Notes: a model not told the origin generated them from the letters alone. A stretch of DNA of 64,000 nucleotides from Perognathus longimembris pacificus (GCF_023159225.1 NC_063169.1:58553934-58617933); one strand, 5' to 3'. Shown: positions 11,926 through 24,542, counted from the first letter of the stretch. Program-made: numbers and translations.

Positions 11926-13059
11926 AAATGGATTTAGGGAACGAATCCTTTGGATGCCAAACCCACAGTGCTAGAGTTATTATGCTACAATGGCAAAGCC
12001 CATGAGCTCTGAAAAGAACCATAGAGAAAGGAAGGCTTGCTGTAGTCAGCAGCAGCCCACATGGATGGATCTGGGAAAACAGGTGGGCAAGCTACTCCTG
12101 GCTTGCTCCTCCCGTCCTGATTATTTTGATACTTACAGGGAGGAATGTTCCTTGGCTGGAACTTTTGCCTTGTTACTTCGTGTACAAATGTGACTGACCC
12201 CATACTGTTTCCTGAATGAATTCCAGAGTCCTTAGGTCTCCTTAGTTTAACCTATACTAACCTCTCTTGCTTTAATCTTTTTTTTTTAATAGTTTGCATA
12301 CTTTGAACTTCAGTCATACCGGAACATCTATGGAGCGTGCTGTAAGCCTGCTTGTCACCAAGCCTTACTTCCTTATCTTCCCTCCGCCTCTGAGTTCCTT
12401 CCTTCAATAGCTATACTTCTGAAAATGCTACCACTCACCCAGGAGCCACCAACATATCTCTTCCTTCTGTATGATATTCTTGAACTTGCTTGTGCATCAG
12501 TTGAGTAGGAGTCTCCCCTCATTTGTCTCTGCTCCACTTAGACTTAAATGTACTCAGTCTTCTCTGTCTGAGTGTTTTGTATCTATGGAGTCACCCAACG
12601 ATAGACCAAAGATATTTGGGGATATGAGTTAGGGGATATGAGTCATTATTCACTAAGCAATACAGTATTACAATAATGTTCATAGCATTTACCTTATACC
12701 AGGTACTGGAAGTGATCTAGAGATAATTTAATGTATGCAGGTGGATGTGTGTAGGTTATATGCAAGCACTCTGCCATTTTATGCAAGAGACTTGAGCGTC
12801 CATGGCTATGGCTGGGTGGGGGTGGAACCAATCACCTGTGGTTACCAAGAGGTGACAATTCTGTTTTCTGTCTTTTCTCATTTGTGTTTCTGTCTCATGG
12901 TCCCTGGAAAGTATTTGAAGACAAAGGCAATCTCTTATCTTCGTTGCACTTCACGTTGGTGCTTTTAGAATAAGTCTACTTGGTTTATACTGAAAATGAT
13001 ATAAATTTATGCTCTTAGGGATTAAGGAAATAGTTATTTTAAGTTGGAAATGCATTCGC

Positions 13060-13780
13060 TAGGGTGCGTTTTTGGTATTAAATTTTGGTATGTCCTCAAG
13101 CATTCATCATTATGTCCTAAGCTTAAATTTATGAGGCTAAAGAACATTAGACGAGAAGTCCAGCTACAGATCAATTGACTGCGTCCATGCCTTAACAGCT
13201 TAGCTGAGTCACAGCATCCTAAAAATTGAAAAAAATACCAGGGGAATGACAGATCAGTTATGTTGATCATGGGCTGATTAGTAATTAATCCATTGAGATG
13301 TCTTATTTAAGGGGAATGTGTGGGCAATCTTGATTCTATGGCCGTGAGGTAAGAACCAGATGCCAGGTATAGATTCAGAATAGCTACCCCCAAGGTTCAT
13401 GGCCCCTGAGCGAGAAGGGTAGGCTGAGTGGGTGGGTTGATGGTTTCACGGAGGATGGTAGATTAAGGGACACAGAATAGCAGGAGTTATCCATATGGAC
13501 AAGGACTTATGAAATAGGATGGACTAATGTGGTAGTAGGGATTGTTGTTGGCAAGCATTGATTTAATGTATATGGAATAATATCCATAGTGACAATAATA
13601 TTATGTGAATGACACATATTATGTAAATGTACTTTATGAGATTGGTACTTTATGCTTCTAAGCATGGTGAATGAAATTGTATGTGAGGCAAGCATGTGAT
13701 GGTTAAGGTACAATTAATCATTTTATGCATAATTTTTTTTAAAGCATTTAAATTTTTTAAGTGGTTAAAATTAAACCTGA
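13060..13780 (-). pseudogene. Mitochondrial control-region (D-loop) segment of NUMT
   Basis: The minus strand holds the conserved central-domain signature 'ccatcctccgtgaaacca' (near 13445), 'tcttacctcacggccata' (near 13345) and 'actaatcagcccatgatca' (near 13270). Further on is 'gatgctgtgactcagcta' and a CSB1-like 'gaatgcttgaggacata' near 13095-13115. Order and orientation agree with the adjacent tRNA-Thr and cytochrome b. Confidence 0.82.
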
Positions 13781-13798
13781 TATATATTCTTTCCCTGA

Positions 13799-13866
13799 TG
13801 CTTTAAGAAGATGTACTCTTCATCTTAGGTTTACAAGACCTATATAATATTTATACTGTTAAGGCT
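13799..13866 (-). pseudogene. Mitochondrial tRNA-Thr pseudogene in NUMT
   Basis: On the minus strand, directly after the cytochrome b end, there is a tRNA-sized block with 'ggtcttgtaaacc' as anticodon arm (anticodon TGT, tRNA-Thr). Its position matches mitochondrial gene order. The stems look imperfect. A few bases that may start tRNA-Pro ('tcagggaaagaa') follow at about 13786-13798, but the rest of tRNA-Pro is not recognisable. Confidence 0.75.
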
Positions 13867-14725
13867 GCTTAAGTATTTTGTTTTTAATTAGTCTGGCAAT
13901 TAGTATGAAAATGAGAATAATAGAAAAGTAGAGGATAGATGTGATTTGACAAATAATAATAAATGGAGATTCAACTGGTTGGCCCCCAATTCAAGTGAGA
14001 ATAAATAGATCAGAGACTAAGGCTCAGCATAAAATTTGACTAATAGGTCGGAACATTAATAAGCCGTGTTGGTTGGCTGTATGTAGGAGAGGAAATAAAG
14101 CTAGAACTAGGATGGAAAGGACCAGGGCAATTACACTGCTGAGTTTATTGCAAGTAGACAGTAGGGTAGCATAAGCAAAGAGGAAATGTCATTCAGGCTT
14201 AATGTGGGGTAGTGTACTAAGAGGGTTAGCTGGTATATAATTGTCTGGGTCTCCTAAAATGTAGGGATAAAATAAAACAAGGGTAAAGAAGAAGGCTAAT
14301 AATGCTACAACTCCTAATAGATCTTTAGTGATATAGTATGGGTGAAATGGAATTTTATCTGAATCAGATGGAATACCTAGAGGATTATTAGATCCTGTTT
14401 CATGGAGAAAGAGGAGGTGAATTATGGCTATAGCTACAATAAGAAAAGGTGAAATGCAAAGAAGTGAGTAAGTGTAGCTTTATCGACTGAAAATTTCCCT
14501 CAAATCCATCCAACTAAGTCTGATCCGATGTAGGAATAGCTGATAGAAGATTGGTAATTACTGTAGCTCCTCAAAATGATATTTGTCCTCATGGGAGAAC
14601 ATACCGTATAAATGCTGTGGCTATTACTAGGAACAGGAGGATGATTCCGATGTTTCAAGTTTCTTTATAAAGATAAGAGCCATAATAAATACCTCAGCCG
14701 ATGTAAAAATAAAGACATAAATTGT
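13867..14725 (-). pseudogene. Cytochrome b pseudogene fragment in NUMT
   Basis: Minus-strand reading gives recognisable cytochrome b blocks in order. They start at about residue 104 (CLYFYIG.GIYYGS), run through [14 protein letters not shown] and [13 protein letters not shown] to WIGGQPVE, and reach the hydrophobic C-terminus near 13870. Several Trp positions are TGA. Roughly the first 100 residues are absent. Near 14440-14465 the frame breaks: after the AFH motif the next block resumes in another frame with residues missing. It cannot encode a functional protein in the nucleus. Confidence 0.88.
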
Positions 14726-14872
14726 TTATTTACTGAACATCCTCTTAACTGAAAATACTTCAGAGTACTTTAGGGCTTTATTAAAGAAACTGGAGATTTA
14801 AACAAATCATAATGGGAAAGTAAAAGACAACAAATTAAAATACTTACCAAAACCAAAAACTTCACAGTTTCT

Positions 14873-15080
14873 TTTTTTTTTTTTTTTGGCCAGTCCTGGG
14901 CCTTGGACTCAGGGCCTGAGCACTATCCCTGGCTTCTTCCCGCTCAAGGCTAGCACTCTGCCTCTTGAGCCACAGCGCCGCTTCTGGCCGTTTTCTGTAT
15001 ATGTGGTGCTGGGGAATCGAACCTAGGGCCTCGTGTATCCGAGGCAGGCACTGTTGCCACTAGGCTATATCCCCAGCCCC
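14873..15080 (-). mobile_element. ID-dimer SINE (antisense)
   Basis: It has the same structure as the other ID dimers. A perfect 11-bp target duplication 'tcacagtttct' flanks it at 14862-14872 and 15081-15091. It lies just right of the NUMT. Confidence 0.9.
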
Positions 15081-15429
15081 TCACAGTTTCTATTCAATGT
15101 ATACAGAAGCTGATTATAGGAGAAATCGCCCCTTCCTGTCTATTGCCCCCATTTAAAAGTAAGTTATACTTGTAAATTAAGAAAATCAAGGCATTCTATC
15201 TCTATTAACGTTGTGGATTTATTTGTGATATAAGTAATGGCAAAAGAATGCCTGTGTAGAGTTTTGGATAATGTTGCTGTAAGTTCAGTACTTCAGGAAT
15301 CAAACTAATTTGTAGAATCATCTGGGAACTAATTTACTGAAGGTACTCTATATTCCTTAATTTAAAATATTGGCTCATTTTTTGGTTGTTGAATACTATT
15401 ATATACCATGTTCTTCTCCCAGGAGTTTA

Positions 15430-15590
15430 TTTATGTTGACTCAATAAATCATCAAAACAACCTCATGAAGTTCAGATGCTGTTGGTGTCCAGTTTTACCT
15501 GTGAGGAGACTCAGCTTGGAATTTAGCTGACTTGCCCAAGAGAACATAATTGGTAGGAGGCAAGGATAGCCCTTGACCAAGCAGTAAGGC
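15430..15590 (+). repeat. MIR/L2-like ancient repeat
   Basis: 'aacaacctcatgaagttcag', 'gaggagactcagcttggaat' and 'gacttgcccaagagaacata' match the typical MIR wording. Confidence 0.5.
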
Positions 15591-16169
15591 ATGGCAGCCA
15601 ATACTTTAGAGCATTAAACTGTGCTGCATCTCTAAAAGACAACTTTCCTGCCTCAATCAGTAAGGATTAGTCTTTGAAAGATGAGACTAATATATGGATT
15701 TGCTTCAGACTCTAGTTTTTACTGTAAAAGAGATCTGGTCTGGATTGTTATTTTGGTTCTGCTTGAATGGCCTGGTTTCAGCAGCACACATGTAGAGAAA
15801 AAATGTTGGCAAGGAGCAAAATTATATTTGGTCCTAGTAAATCTTAATGTTCTCTGTATCCATGGAAGCATAATGTTGATGCTTAGGATTATTTTCCATA
15901 TCTACAAACTAGGGCAAAGGTAAAGAGTTTGTCCTAGGTGATCTGAGTACATTAATAAATGGCAGCCTGTTCATTTTTACCTATCTTTTCCCAATAGGAA
16001 TGTGGAAGTGTTTTTAATGTATCATTCACTCTCGCATTGTATTGGAGAAAGAGAAGGGAATCTCTCCCTTTTCACAGTTTCGCAGTAGCAGAGAAGAGTC
16101 ATATAACCAGGCCTGGGCCATGCAGCACTTCCTAGCCTCAGAAGGATCCTAGACAATTCATTTGTCCTC

Positions 16170-16490
16170 CCAAGGAATTTTTTTACAATAGTTTTATTAT
16201 CTTTAAGTAGTTGAACAAAGGAGTTGCCATTCAACAAAGCAGTTTATGGATACAATGCACCATTCTCACCAACCCCTCCCAAATCACCCCTTCCCTCATT
16301 CTTCTTAACTTTTAGGATATGTATTGAATTTGTTTGCCACTTAACAAAGTAATTTATGTATACAATTTACCTTGATTTGTATCATTCCTTCAACATTTTA
16401 CCTCCCTTTCTACCCATCTCTTCCCTTACTTTTCTTAATTTTGGGGGTATATACAATGTATTCTTGACTGAATTCTGCCCCTTTCCTTCT
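16170..16490 (-). mobile_element. Antisense L1 3'-UTR fragments
   Basis: 'aaggagttgccattcaacaa' and following sequence repeats the 9260-9440 L1 3'-UTR segment nearly word for word. A second diverged copy follows from about 16330. Confidence 0.6.
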
Positions 16491-16640
16491 TCCCTGTCTT
16501 CTACACTGGGTGGTATGCAAGCAGTTACAAATGAATAAACTGCAACGCACCAGACTGTGGAGAACTCAAACAGTTTAATTCTTTAGAAAGACTAGGTAAA
16601 AGCTTAACAGAATAAGTTCCAGGAAATGGGGTACTTGCAA

Positions 16641-16695
16641 AGGGGGGCTGGGGGGTATGGATGGGGGGGAGAAGTGGGAGGGGGTGGCAGTGGGG
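16641..16695 (+). other. G-rich tract, possible G-quadruplex
   Basis: Runs of 6, 6, 7, 3 and 5 G separated by short loops on the + strand. Confidence 0.5.
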
Positions 16696-17849
16696 AGACC
16701 TAGAGAAGAAGGGTAGACTTCCAAGAAATTTTTGTTGAGCATCTTCCACTCTATGACACTGTGAAGTGTCTTTCATGATACAAATGAGAGCTGGCTTCCT
16801 TCTTAGAGCTTACATTCTAAAGGTAGGAGGCAGAAAGTAGTCCCAAATGAATTAGCAGAATAGTGGAAAGTGAGAAAAGAAAAACAATAAATACTCGGAA
16901 TAGAGAATCTCAGGAGTGGGGGGAGTTTAAGGTTTAACATAGGATAATCAAGGAGAATGCAATCGTTAAGCAAAGAGAGGGAAGAGGAAAAAGAAAGACC
17001 ACCAAGGAATCGTATGACATAATTACATGCATTAGAGATAGCATAACTTTATCCTAGCAACAATTAGGTTAATACATTGCAGTACCAGTCCCATATAATC
17101 TTTATTCTGTCCCATAACGTCACAGTGAAGATGCCTTATAATTATTAATCTTGATGTCTGTGGCCAGCACTGGGCTCCTAACAAATCATGTGATTTCACT
17201 TTCTATGACTCTACGAGATAAGGAGTGGAAAACAGAGAAAGGGCTTTAGCTAGGTAACATAAACATTTTGTTATACCTTCTCCCTGAATGTCATATTACA
17301 ACCAAGTGTCACATTCTGACCAGTCATCCAATCAAAAAGTCAAAAAGCCTCACCTCTAACTTTAGAATCCTTTCTACCAGGACTTCGTGATCAATCCAAC
17401 TCAGAGTGCTTCCTAAGTTAAATGATGCAAACTTGACTTTGCCTGCAAAGAATCCCTCATTTAATATGGATGGTATCTCCAGTATTGTACTGACATTGCT
17501 CCAAAGCCTGGTGTATTCCCGTACTAGTTAAAAATTTAACCCATAATAGACTCGAAATCTGGGACTTGCCAAATACACTTGTCAAAATATAGCCAAACAC
17601 GACGTATTATGGCTACAGTGCAGTAGTTTCTGACCTTTTCCCTGATGTTAAGAATTTTAAAGGTATCAGGGGCCTCACTAGTCACTGACTTCTGTCTGTA
17701 GGGCAGGAAGCAGCCCCTCATACAAACACTCCCGTTACCCTGATAGCACCGAGTCCTTGGGCTGCTGTCTGAATGGATTCTGAGGAAGTAGGATTTATTT
17801 TAGATTTTTTTGTATTGGCCTTTATTGTATTGTCTTTAATCTTACTGCC

Positions 17850-17876
17850 TCGTGTGTGTGTGTGTGTGTGTGTGTA
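17850..17876. repeat. GT microsatellite
   Basis: Uninterrupted GT dinucleotides. Confidence 0.85.
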
Positions 17877-18130
17877 CATGCGCTCATGCATGCACAAGTG
17901 CATCCATACACATATATGTGTGTATACATACAGGTGTAGATATAGGACCGTATGCTGTTTAATGTTTCAATGAAACCACATGTATAATAATGGCCTCATA
18001 CGATTATATCACCTAGTAATATCGTAGCCATCTTAGTTTGTATATGTGCACTCTTCAACATTCACACAGTGACAAGCACATTTCTACGAATGTACCTCAT
18101 CATTAAGTGATACCTTATTGTGTTATTAAG

Positions 18131-18205
18131 CTAGATAGATGACAGATATACATATAGATAGATAGATGATAGACAGGACAAATAGATATAGATAGGCAGA
18201 CAGCT
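18131..18205. repeat. GATA-type tetranucleotide repeat
   Basis: Imperfect (GATA)n and (GACA)n. Confidence 0.8.
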
Positions 18206-18469
18206 ATTTGATAGAAAAATCCTAATCACATTTGTTGTTATGATGATCCTAACAGGTCAAAATTTTTTCATTACCATGGTCTGTTTTCAGCGTTTGAGCT
18301 TCTCCTCATAGAAGCATACTAAATTATCTGGATTTCTCCCATTTTTATTGAAAATTTCCAAGCCCTAGGGAACACATATTAGAGACACAGTAGTGGGCTG
18401 AGCAGTTCCTGGCATTCACAGTGGGCCCCATACTTTATCAAGCTTCACCTACTCTTCTTTAGCTCTTTT

Positions 18470-18675
18470 GGTTTTTTTTTTGCCAGTCCTGGGGCTTGAA
18501 CTCAGGGCCTGGGGGGCCTGTCCCTGAGCTTCTTTTGCTGAAAGCTAGCACTCTACCACTTGAGCCACAGCTCCACTTCCAGCCTTTTCTGTTTATATGG
18601 TACTGGGGAATTGAATCCAGGGCTTCATGCATGCTAGGCAAGCACTCTACCACTAAGCCACAATCCCAACCCCCA
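18470..18675 (-). mobile_element. ID-dimer SINE (antisense)
   Basis: The T-run is followed by 'gccagtcctggggcttgaac' and ends 'ccacaatcccaacccc'. No clear target duplication. Confidence 0.85.
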
Positions 18676-19959
18676 AATTCTTATTTCGTACACTTCACAT
18701 GTTCACTACTTAGAATGAGAATAAGGATTCATCTTGTAAAAGGAAGGAAGGACTTATTAGTAGAATTTAAGTGTTTAAGAGATGTCCAGGAAATTAACAA
18801 TTTTTCATTAATCACCCTCTACTGTTTTTTGTTCCACCTGTAGAAACATTATCTAGTGACTCCAGCTGAATGATCTACTTATTTTCTCAAGTATTTTACA
18901 TTCTTTTTATGTATTGGCATCTACATAGTTCCCAGCATGCATTTGTTCATGAATCTTCCTTTTGGAGTCTTAGTCTCCCAGCTTTCTCCTACCTTCACTA
19001 TCTCTTTTCAAGTTGTCAGTAGTTCTGTCTCACAAGATCTCAGGGAGTTACTTCTTGTGTTGACATCTCAAATCCTTTGTTATTTTGCTCATGTGTTAAA
19101 AACAAACAAACAAACAAAAACAACTCTGAGCCTGGATGTATTATGCCCAAACTCCTTGTATGCTCTCCTCTGAAAGCATCTGTCTCTATACGGTATTTTC
19201 TGTTTGGGCCACTGTCTTCATACATCTTCTTTTATCCTGTGAGGTGGGTGTTTTTCTTCCCTCCCTAATTCAACTTTACTTCAGGAGGCCAATTCAGTAA
19301 ATATCCTCTGAGCTTGCTTTATTTTTATGTAGTAGACCTTATGTCTTGTGGTTAGTGTTAATATTATATGGTTTCTGTGGTCCAGAAAGACTGGGCCTTG
19401 TCTTCAACACCATCATTTGAACAACTTTTTTCTGTTTTTCCCTTTCTTTACCCAGTCTTCATGCGTCATCACCTTCAGTCAGAGAGAAGAAAACCATCTT
19501 TAACCCTCCCTTCTTTCCTCTTTCCTAGCAAGCCTTCTCAGGAGCTGAGCCATTCAGATTACTTCTGAGGACAGTATTTACCCTCAGGGATGAATGTCAG
19601 TAGAGAAGGTTTGCAGAGTCTTACTGCATCATAGCCTGAGATGCATCGTATGTGGAGATCCTTTCTTCCTATGAGCCCCAAAGTCTGTGTGGCTGACAAC
19701 TCTCTCTAATCCTTGAACACCCTAGCTGTCCTGCTGCCTCTTCCTTGTCCTCCCCTCCTCTGCATACACACAGCATTGTCACTGAGACCTTGATGCTGGA
19801 CTAAATACCAAGGATGCAATGGTTAGCAAAGGGAATCCTGGCTCTCTTTTACAAATACATTTCTAGTTACTTCCATCCTCTTTGTTGAAAATGCTAGTCT
19901 TTTTCTATTAAATTTCTTTTGCACCACTTCAGAAATCAGTAAGCATATTTTTCTTCCAT

Positions 19960-20159
19960 ATATTCTCTTTAGTGTGAAGGTCAGGTCACGTTTCCTGGCC
20001 ACTTTTACTGGGTAGCTTGTTTTAAGAGTACTGTATATATTCTAGGTATAATGCTTTTGTTGGATGCTATTGGGAGACATTTCCTGTCAGTCTGTGTAGC
20101 TTTCCTTTTCATTCCTGAATATGGTTTTTGTAACAGAAGTTCTTAATTTTGATGATGTG

Positions 20160-20212
<53 letters not shown>

Positions 20213-21700
20213 CCCTTTGGATTTTGTTTTTGGTATCATGTAAGAACTTCCGAGAACATTTGTTGGAAAGACTCTTTTCCACATTGAATTGTTTTTGCAC
20301 CTTTGTCAAAAATTAATTGGCCACATATGTATGGTCTGGTTCTGGACCTATTCTTGTTTCCTTAATCTATGCGTCTATTCCTTCAAAAAAATACCATGCT
20401 TTCTTGATTATTGTAGCTTTAAGTCTGAAAATTAGGTAGTGTGGTTTTTTCCAATGTTATTCTTATTTTAAAACTGTTTGAACTATCCTACTTTCCTTAC
20501 CTTCTCATTTAAGTTGAGAATCAGTTTGTTTATATTCTCAAAAAGTTCATGCTAGGAATTTAGTCAGAATTATATTAAACCTGCACTACAATTTGGATAG
20601 AATTTGTCCTATTATAATATTGAACTTTCTAATCTATAAGGTATGAACCTTTCCTTTTTAATTGTCTCTCTTAACAGCATTTTGAAGCTTTGAGAAAATA
20701 GTATTAAGTTTATGTCTTTTGTTTCCTTTCACTTTAAGCTATTAATAAATGATTTATATATGTATGTATACATATATATGGATAGAGATTGTTTGTTGTG
20801 TGTTTATAAAAATAGAGTTGTATCATGCTGCCTTTCCAAACGCACTTGTTGGTTATAGTAGCTCTAGTGAAGATTTCTCAGTATTTTCTACATGGTGAAT
20901 TATGTCAATGGTGAGTAGGGCTGGTTTTGTTCTTTCCTTTCTTCCAATAACTGAATGTCTTTTATTTCTCCTCTTGCTTTCTTGCACTAGCTGGAACTTC
21001 CATTGCAGTGGGAAGAGTAGGAGGTAGTGAGAGGGGTAGCCCTTGCTTTGATCTCATCCTTAGGGGGAAGACATACATGAATGGTGATAATTCCTAAAGG
21101 CTTTATGTAAGTTTACCTTTTCAAGCTGAAGGACTTCTTTTTTATTCCTGATTTCCTAAGAGTCTTATGTACAATAGATGTTGGATTTCTCAAATGCCTT
21201 TTGTTTATCGATTGATGTGATCATGTGGGCCTTTTTCTTTCTTTATTGTTCGATTATAGTGGTAGAGTTTTGATTATTAAACTACTTTTGCATCCTGGGT
21301 AGATAAGATCAGATTGTGGTATATTTCTCTTCTTTATTTGTGGTTGAGTTTTTGGGGTTTTTTGGGATGATTTTTTCCCTCTTTGGGATTGGTTATATTG
21401 GTCTGTAGGATTTTTTGTTTTCTTTTCTTTCTTTCTTTTTTTTTTTTTTACTACTCTGGTTTTGGTAACTTTCAGTTCTGGTCACTGACCTCATAGAATG
21501 AGCTGGGAACATTTCCTCTTCTATTCCTGGAAAGAATTGTGTAAGATTGAGGTTATTGCTTTTTCAGATGTTTGGTAGAATTCATCAGTGATGCGGGTGT
21601 GAACTTGAGGGATTGAAAGCTGCAAGTGCAATTTTCAATAACTATAGGGCCATTTTCTATTATCTGGGTTTTCATAGGCCCTAATGCTTTGGAATGGAAA
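19960..21700 (-). mobile_element. Old antisense L1 (3' UTR and ORF2 3' part)
   Basis: The + strand has phrases typical of mammalian L1 read backwards, such as 'ggccacatatgtatggtctg', 'cttgattattgtagcttta' and 'atgagctgggaacatttcct'. It has no long open frame and is heavily decayed. A TC microsatellite (20162-20208) interrupts it. Confidence 0.7.
20162..20208. repeat. TC microsatellite inside old L1
   Basis: About 23 TC units. Confidence 0.92.
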
Positions 21701-21761
21701 GCAAAGCAACTGTGTCTACCTCATCACCTTCAGTGAAGTCCACGTTCAAAAGTGAACTTCT

Positions 21762-21965
21762 CGGGCTGGGAATATGGCCTAGTGGCAAGAGTGCTTGCCT
21801 CGTATACATGAGGCCCTGGGTTCGATTCCCCAGCACCCCATATACAGAAAACGGCCAGAAGTGGCGCTGTGGCTCAAGTGGCAGAGTGCTAGCCTTGAGC
21901 AAGAAGAAGCCAGGGACAGCCCCTGAGTCCAAGCCCCAGGACTGGCAAAAAAAAAAAAAAAAAAA
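21762..21965 (+). mobile_element. ID-dimer SINE
   Basis: It starts 'gggctgggaatatggcctag' with box A and box B ('gggttcgattcc'), has a second ID-like unit, and ends in 'aggactggc' plus an A-tail. The flanks 'aagtgaacttctc' and 'aagtgaccttctc' are a near-perfect target duplication. Confidence 0.9.
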
Positions 21966-22104
21966 AGTGACCTTCTCTGTGAAGTCTGTCTTCATCCTCT
22001 TCTGATTCTCTGCAGACTTCTGAAGCAGTCTTATTGAGATGTCAAGTCGAATACCACAGAGTTTATCCATCTAGCTTCTGAAGTTCGGTGATTTTATTTT
22101 CCTT

Positions 22105-22304
22105 TTTTTTGGCCAGTCCTGGGCCTTGGACTCGGGGCCTGAGCACTGTCCCTGGCTTCTTCCTGCTCAAGGCTAGCACTCTGCCTCTTGAGCCACGGCG
22201 CCGCTTCTGGCCGTTTTTTCTGTATATGTGGTGCTGGGGAATCGAACCTAGGGCCTCGTGTATCCGAGGCAGGCACTCTTGCCACTAGGCTATATCCCCA
22301 GCCC
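22105..22304 (-). mobile_element. ID-dimer SINE (antisense)
   Basis: Target duplication 'tttattttcctt' at 22093-22104 and 22305-22316. Orientation is opposite to the copy 140 bp to the left. Confidence 0.9.
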
Positions 22305-22316
22305 TTTATTTTCCTT

Positions 22317-23040
22317 ATTTAAAAAAATTTCTTATTGTTATTATAAAGGTAATACAAAGAGATTATAGTTACGTAAGTCAGGTAAAGAGTACATTTCTTT
22401 TGGACAGTGGCTTTTTAATAATATTCACAAGCTATGTAAGTATTATAATCATTCTTAAACATTTCCATTACTCTAAAAAAGAATTCTCAGACCATTAGTA
22501 CTTTCACTCCCCTCCCCAACATGGTTCCATTTTCTATCTGTAGTAGGCTCATGAGGTCTACTTTATGTTTTATAGATTTGCCATTTTGAGATGTTTTATA
22601 TAAATGAAATTAAACAATAAATTTGGTCTTTTTTTCTTAGTCTAGGGCTATCAAACTTCATCTATGTAGTAATGTGTATCTGTATTTGCTTCTTCCCATT
22701 GCTGAATAAAATCCAAGTGTATGACTATACTACATTGCATATATCAGTCCGTTGGTTGATGGACTTGGATAGTTTCTTCATTGGGTTACTGTGAATAGTG
22801 ATGTGATAAGAATTTTTGTATGAGTGATTGTGTGGTCATATTCTTTCATTTCTCTTGACCATATACACCTCCCAATGGAAGTGCTGAACCATATGGTAAC
22901 TTGATATTTAAGATTTTGAGGAACTGCCAGACTACCATTTTACAGCCTTACCAATGGTTTAAGGGTGTTCAATTTCCCCACATTCTGGCCAGTATTTGTT
23001 ATCACTGGTCCTTTCCATCATTACTATTCTGGTGAATATG
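22317..23040 (-). mobile_element. Antisense L1 3' ends (younger tail plus old L1)
   Basis: A younger-type L1 tail ('attataaaggtaatacaaag') lies at 22318-22440. After it comes old L1 3'-UTR-like text including 'caatttccccacattctggc' near 22970. Confidence 0.6.
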
Positions 23041-23119
23041 AAGTACTTTCTCCCAGCACTCACAACTCCTCTTTTTCTTCCTTATTTTTTTAACTTTCCA
23101 TACTTTGTGAGATTGATAA

Positions 23120-23270
23120 ATTATTACTATCATTCAATCTCTGACCAAATTTCCCAGACTATTACAAATGTTACAAGGACAGATTTTTGTCATCTTTCAG
23201 ATCCTGAAGCAACTAGAATGGTGCTTGGTTTATGTTAAGTATTCAGTAAATGTTTGTGGAATGAATGGAT
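23120..23270 (-). repeat. MIR/L2-like ancient repeat (antisense)
   Basis: 'agtattcagtaaatgtttgt' followed by 'ggaatgaatgg' is a common antisense MIR/L2 ending. Confidence 0.4.
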
Positions 23271-24542
23271 TAATAAAAGGTAGCTGATGGGTCTTATTCC
23301 ATCCGATATAGAGATCATTTGCAAGTGAATCTTTGTGATTTGGAAGATACTTGAATTTACATGGTGGGATAAATACCCATTTTCAATCCTTCATTCGTGT
23401 CATGTCACTGAGAGTCACTAGAGCCTTAAGGAATCTCAAAAATCAATAAAGGAAAAAAGGAATATTTCATCTACTTAATAGCTAGGGTAGAGAAACCTAA
23501 TCTCTCATGAATGGACAATGAACTTAAGTATTTGTGTGTGTTGCTGGCCACAGAAACATCAATGTGGCAACATCATTGTCCAAAGAGGGAGACAGAGTGG
23601 GAGTTATGTTTCAGTTCAGCCCCTTGTGTTTCTGTCTGTTTTATAACTGAACCTAATCAGATGAGATGAGTATTAGGAAATTCTTTGGATGAGAGAGTTA
23701 CCATAACTGTGTTATCATATATACTGTTTTGTAAAAGAAATTTCTTCTGTTGTTTTTTTAAAGATACATGATTATATTAAAACAGATTTTCTAATAGGCA
23801 CTGCATGTAAAGAAGAAGTATTCCTCTTTTTTCCTAGTAGGAGACATTTTTCTTGGTTCCATTTTCTATCTATAGGTGTATAGAAAGTATCACGATGGCT
23901 CCACCTTTTATTTTTCTAACATGTATTATTCATTGAAAGTCTGTTCTAGTGGTAAAGCCCACTTATGGGAAAGAGTAATATAAGATGAGAGCTAGAGTTT
24001 TTTTGTGTGTGCATTTGTCATCATTGAAATTAGTGGTTTCATAAATATGGGAATCTTCCATTACACATTTAAAATAGCCAGCTGCACAAAAAAAATGGGC
24101 AAACCATCAGGGCCTCCCTTCAACAGATTGATATAAACCATAAACTCTTGTTTCTAAATGGAGTTGAAGAGACTCCCTTGCTTCCTGTACATTTGGCAGA
24201 ATGAGATGTTGTTTGTTTAATCCAGGCTGAGCTTTGGATTTACGTTTGTGGCTCCAGAGAGCTGACTAGCATCTCAAGGATCTAGTGTTTTCTAGGGTGA
24301 GTGATTTCTTCTGAGACAGGGAAACTCAGAGGAGCAATGCATTTCATGGTCCTCTAGGAAGAGGACCTCAGAAGTGTCATGGCTACTGGTAATTTTGTCA
24401 ATTTCTGGTTCTAAATGACATTCAGAAAAACTTGTGCCCACTAGACTGACACGTGTTACTATGAACTTGCTTTTCCTTTTCATTACATTGGATTTTTAAG
24501 GAAAATGTGGAAGAATGGCCTAGTGTTCCCATCCACCTGTTT

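Larger units (their letters stand above)
13060..14725 (-). pseudogene. Nuclear mitochondrial DNA insertion (NUMT): control region, tRNA-Thr, cytochrome b
   Basis: Read on the minus strand, this block keeps the order of a vertebrate mitochondrial genome: most of cytochrome b, then tRNA-Thr, a remnant of tRNA-Pro, then the control region down to about conserved sequence block 1. The cytochrome b part translates well only with the mitochondrial code (TGA as Trp, ATA as Met). The whole is about 1.67 kb. The ends are approximate because neither junction shows a clear duplication. It lies in the long PHACTR2 intron, inserted antisense to the gene, and has no expected nuclear function. Confidence 0.9.

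Noticed and set aside
13034..13270. 78-aa minus-strand open frame
   Set aside because: It lies in the mitochondrial control-region part of the NUMT, which is non-coding.
21761..21850. tRNA gene-like box A and box B
   Set aside because: It is the head of an ID-type SINE; the same boxes recur in every copy and no intact cloverleaf was seen.
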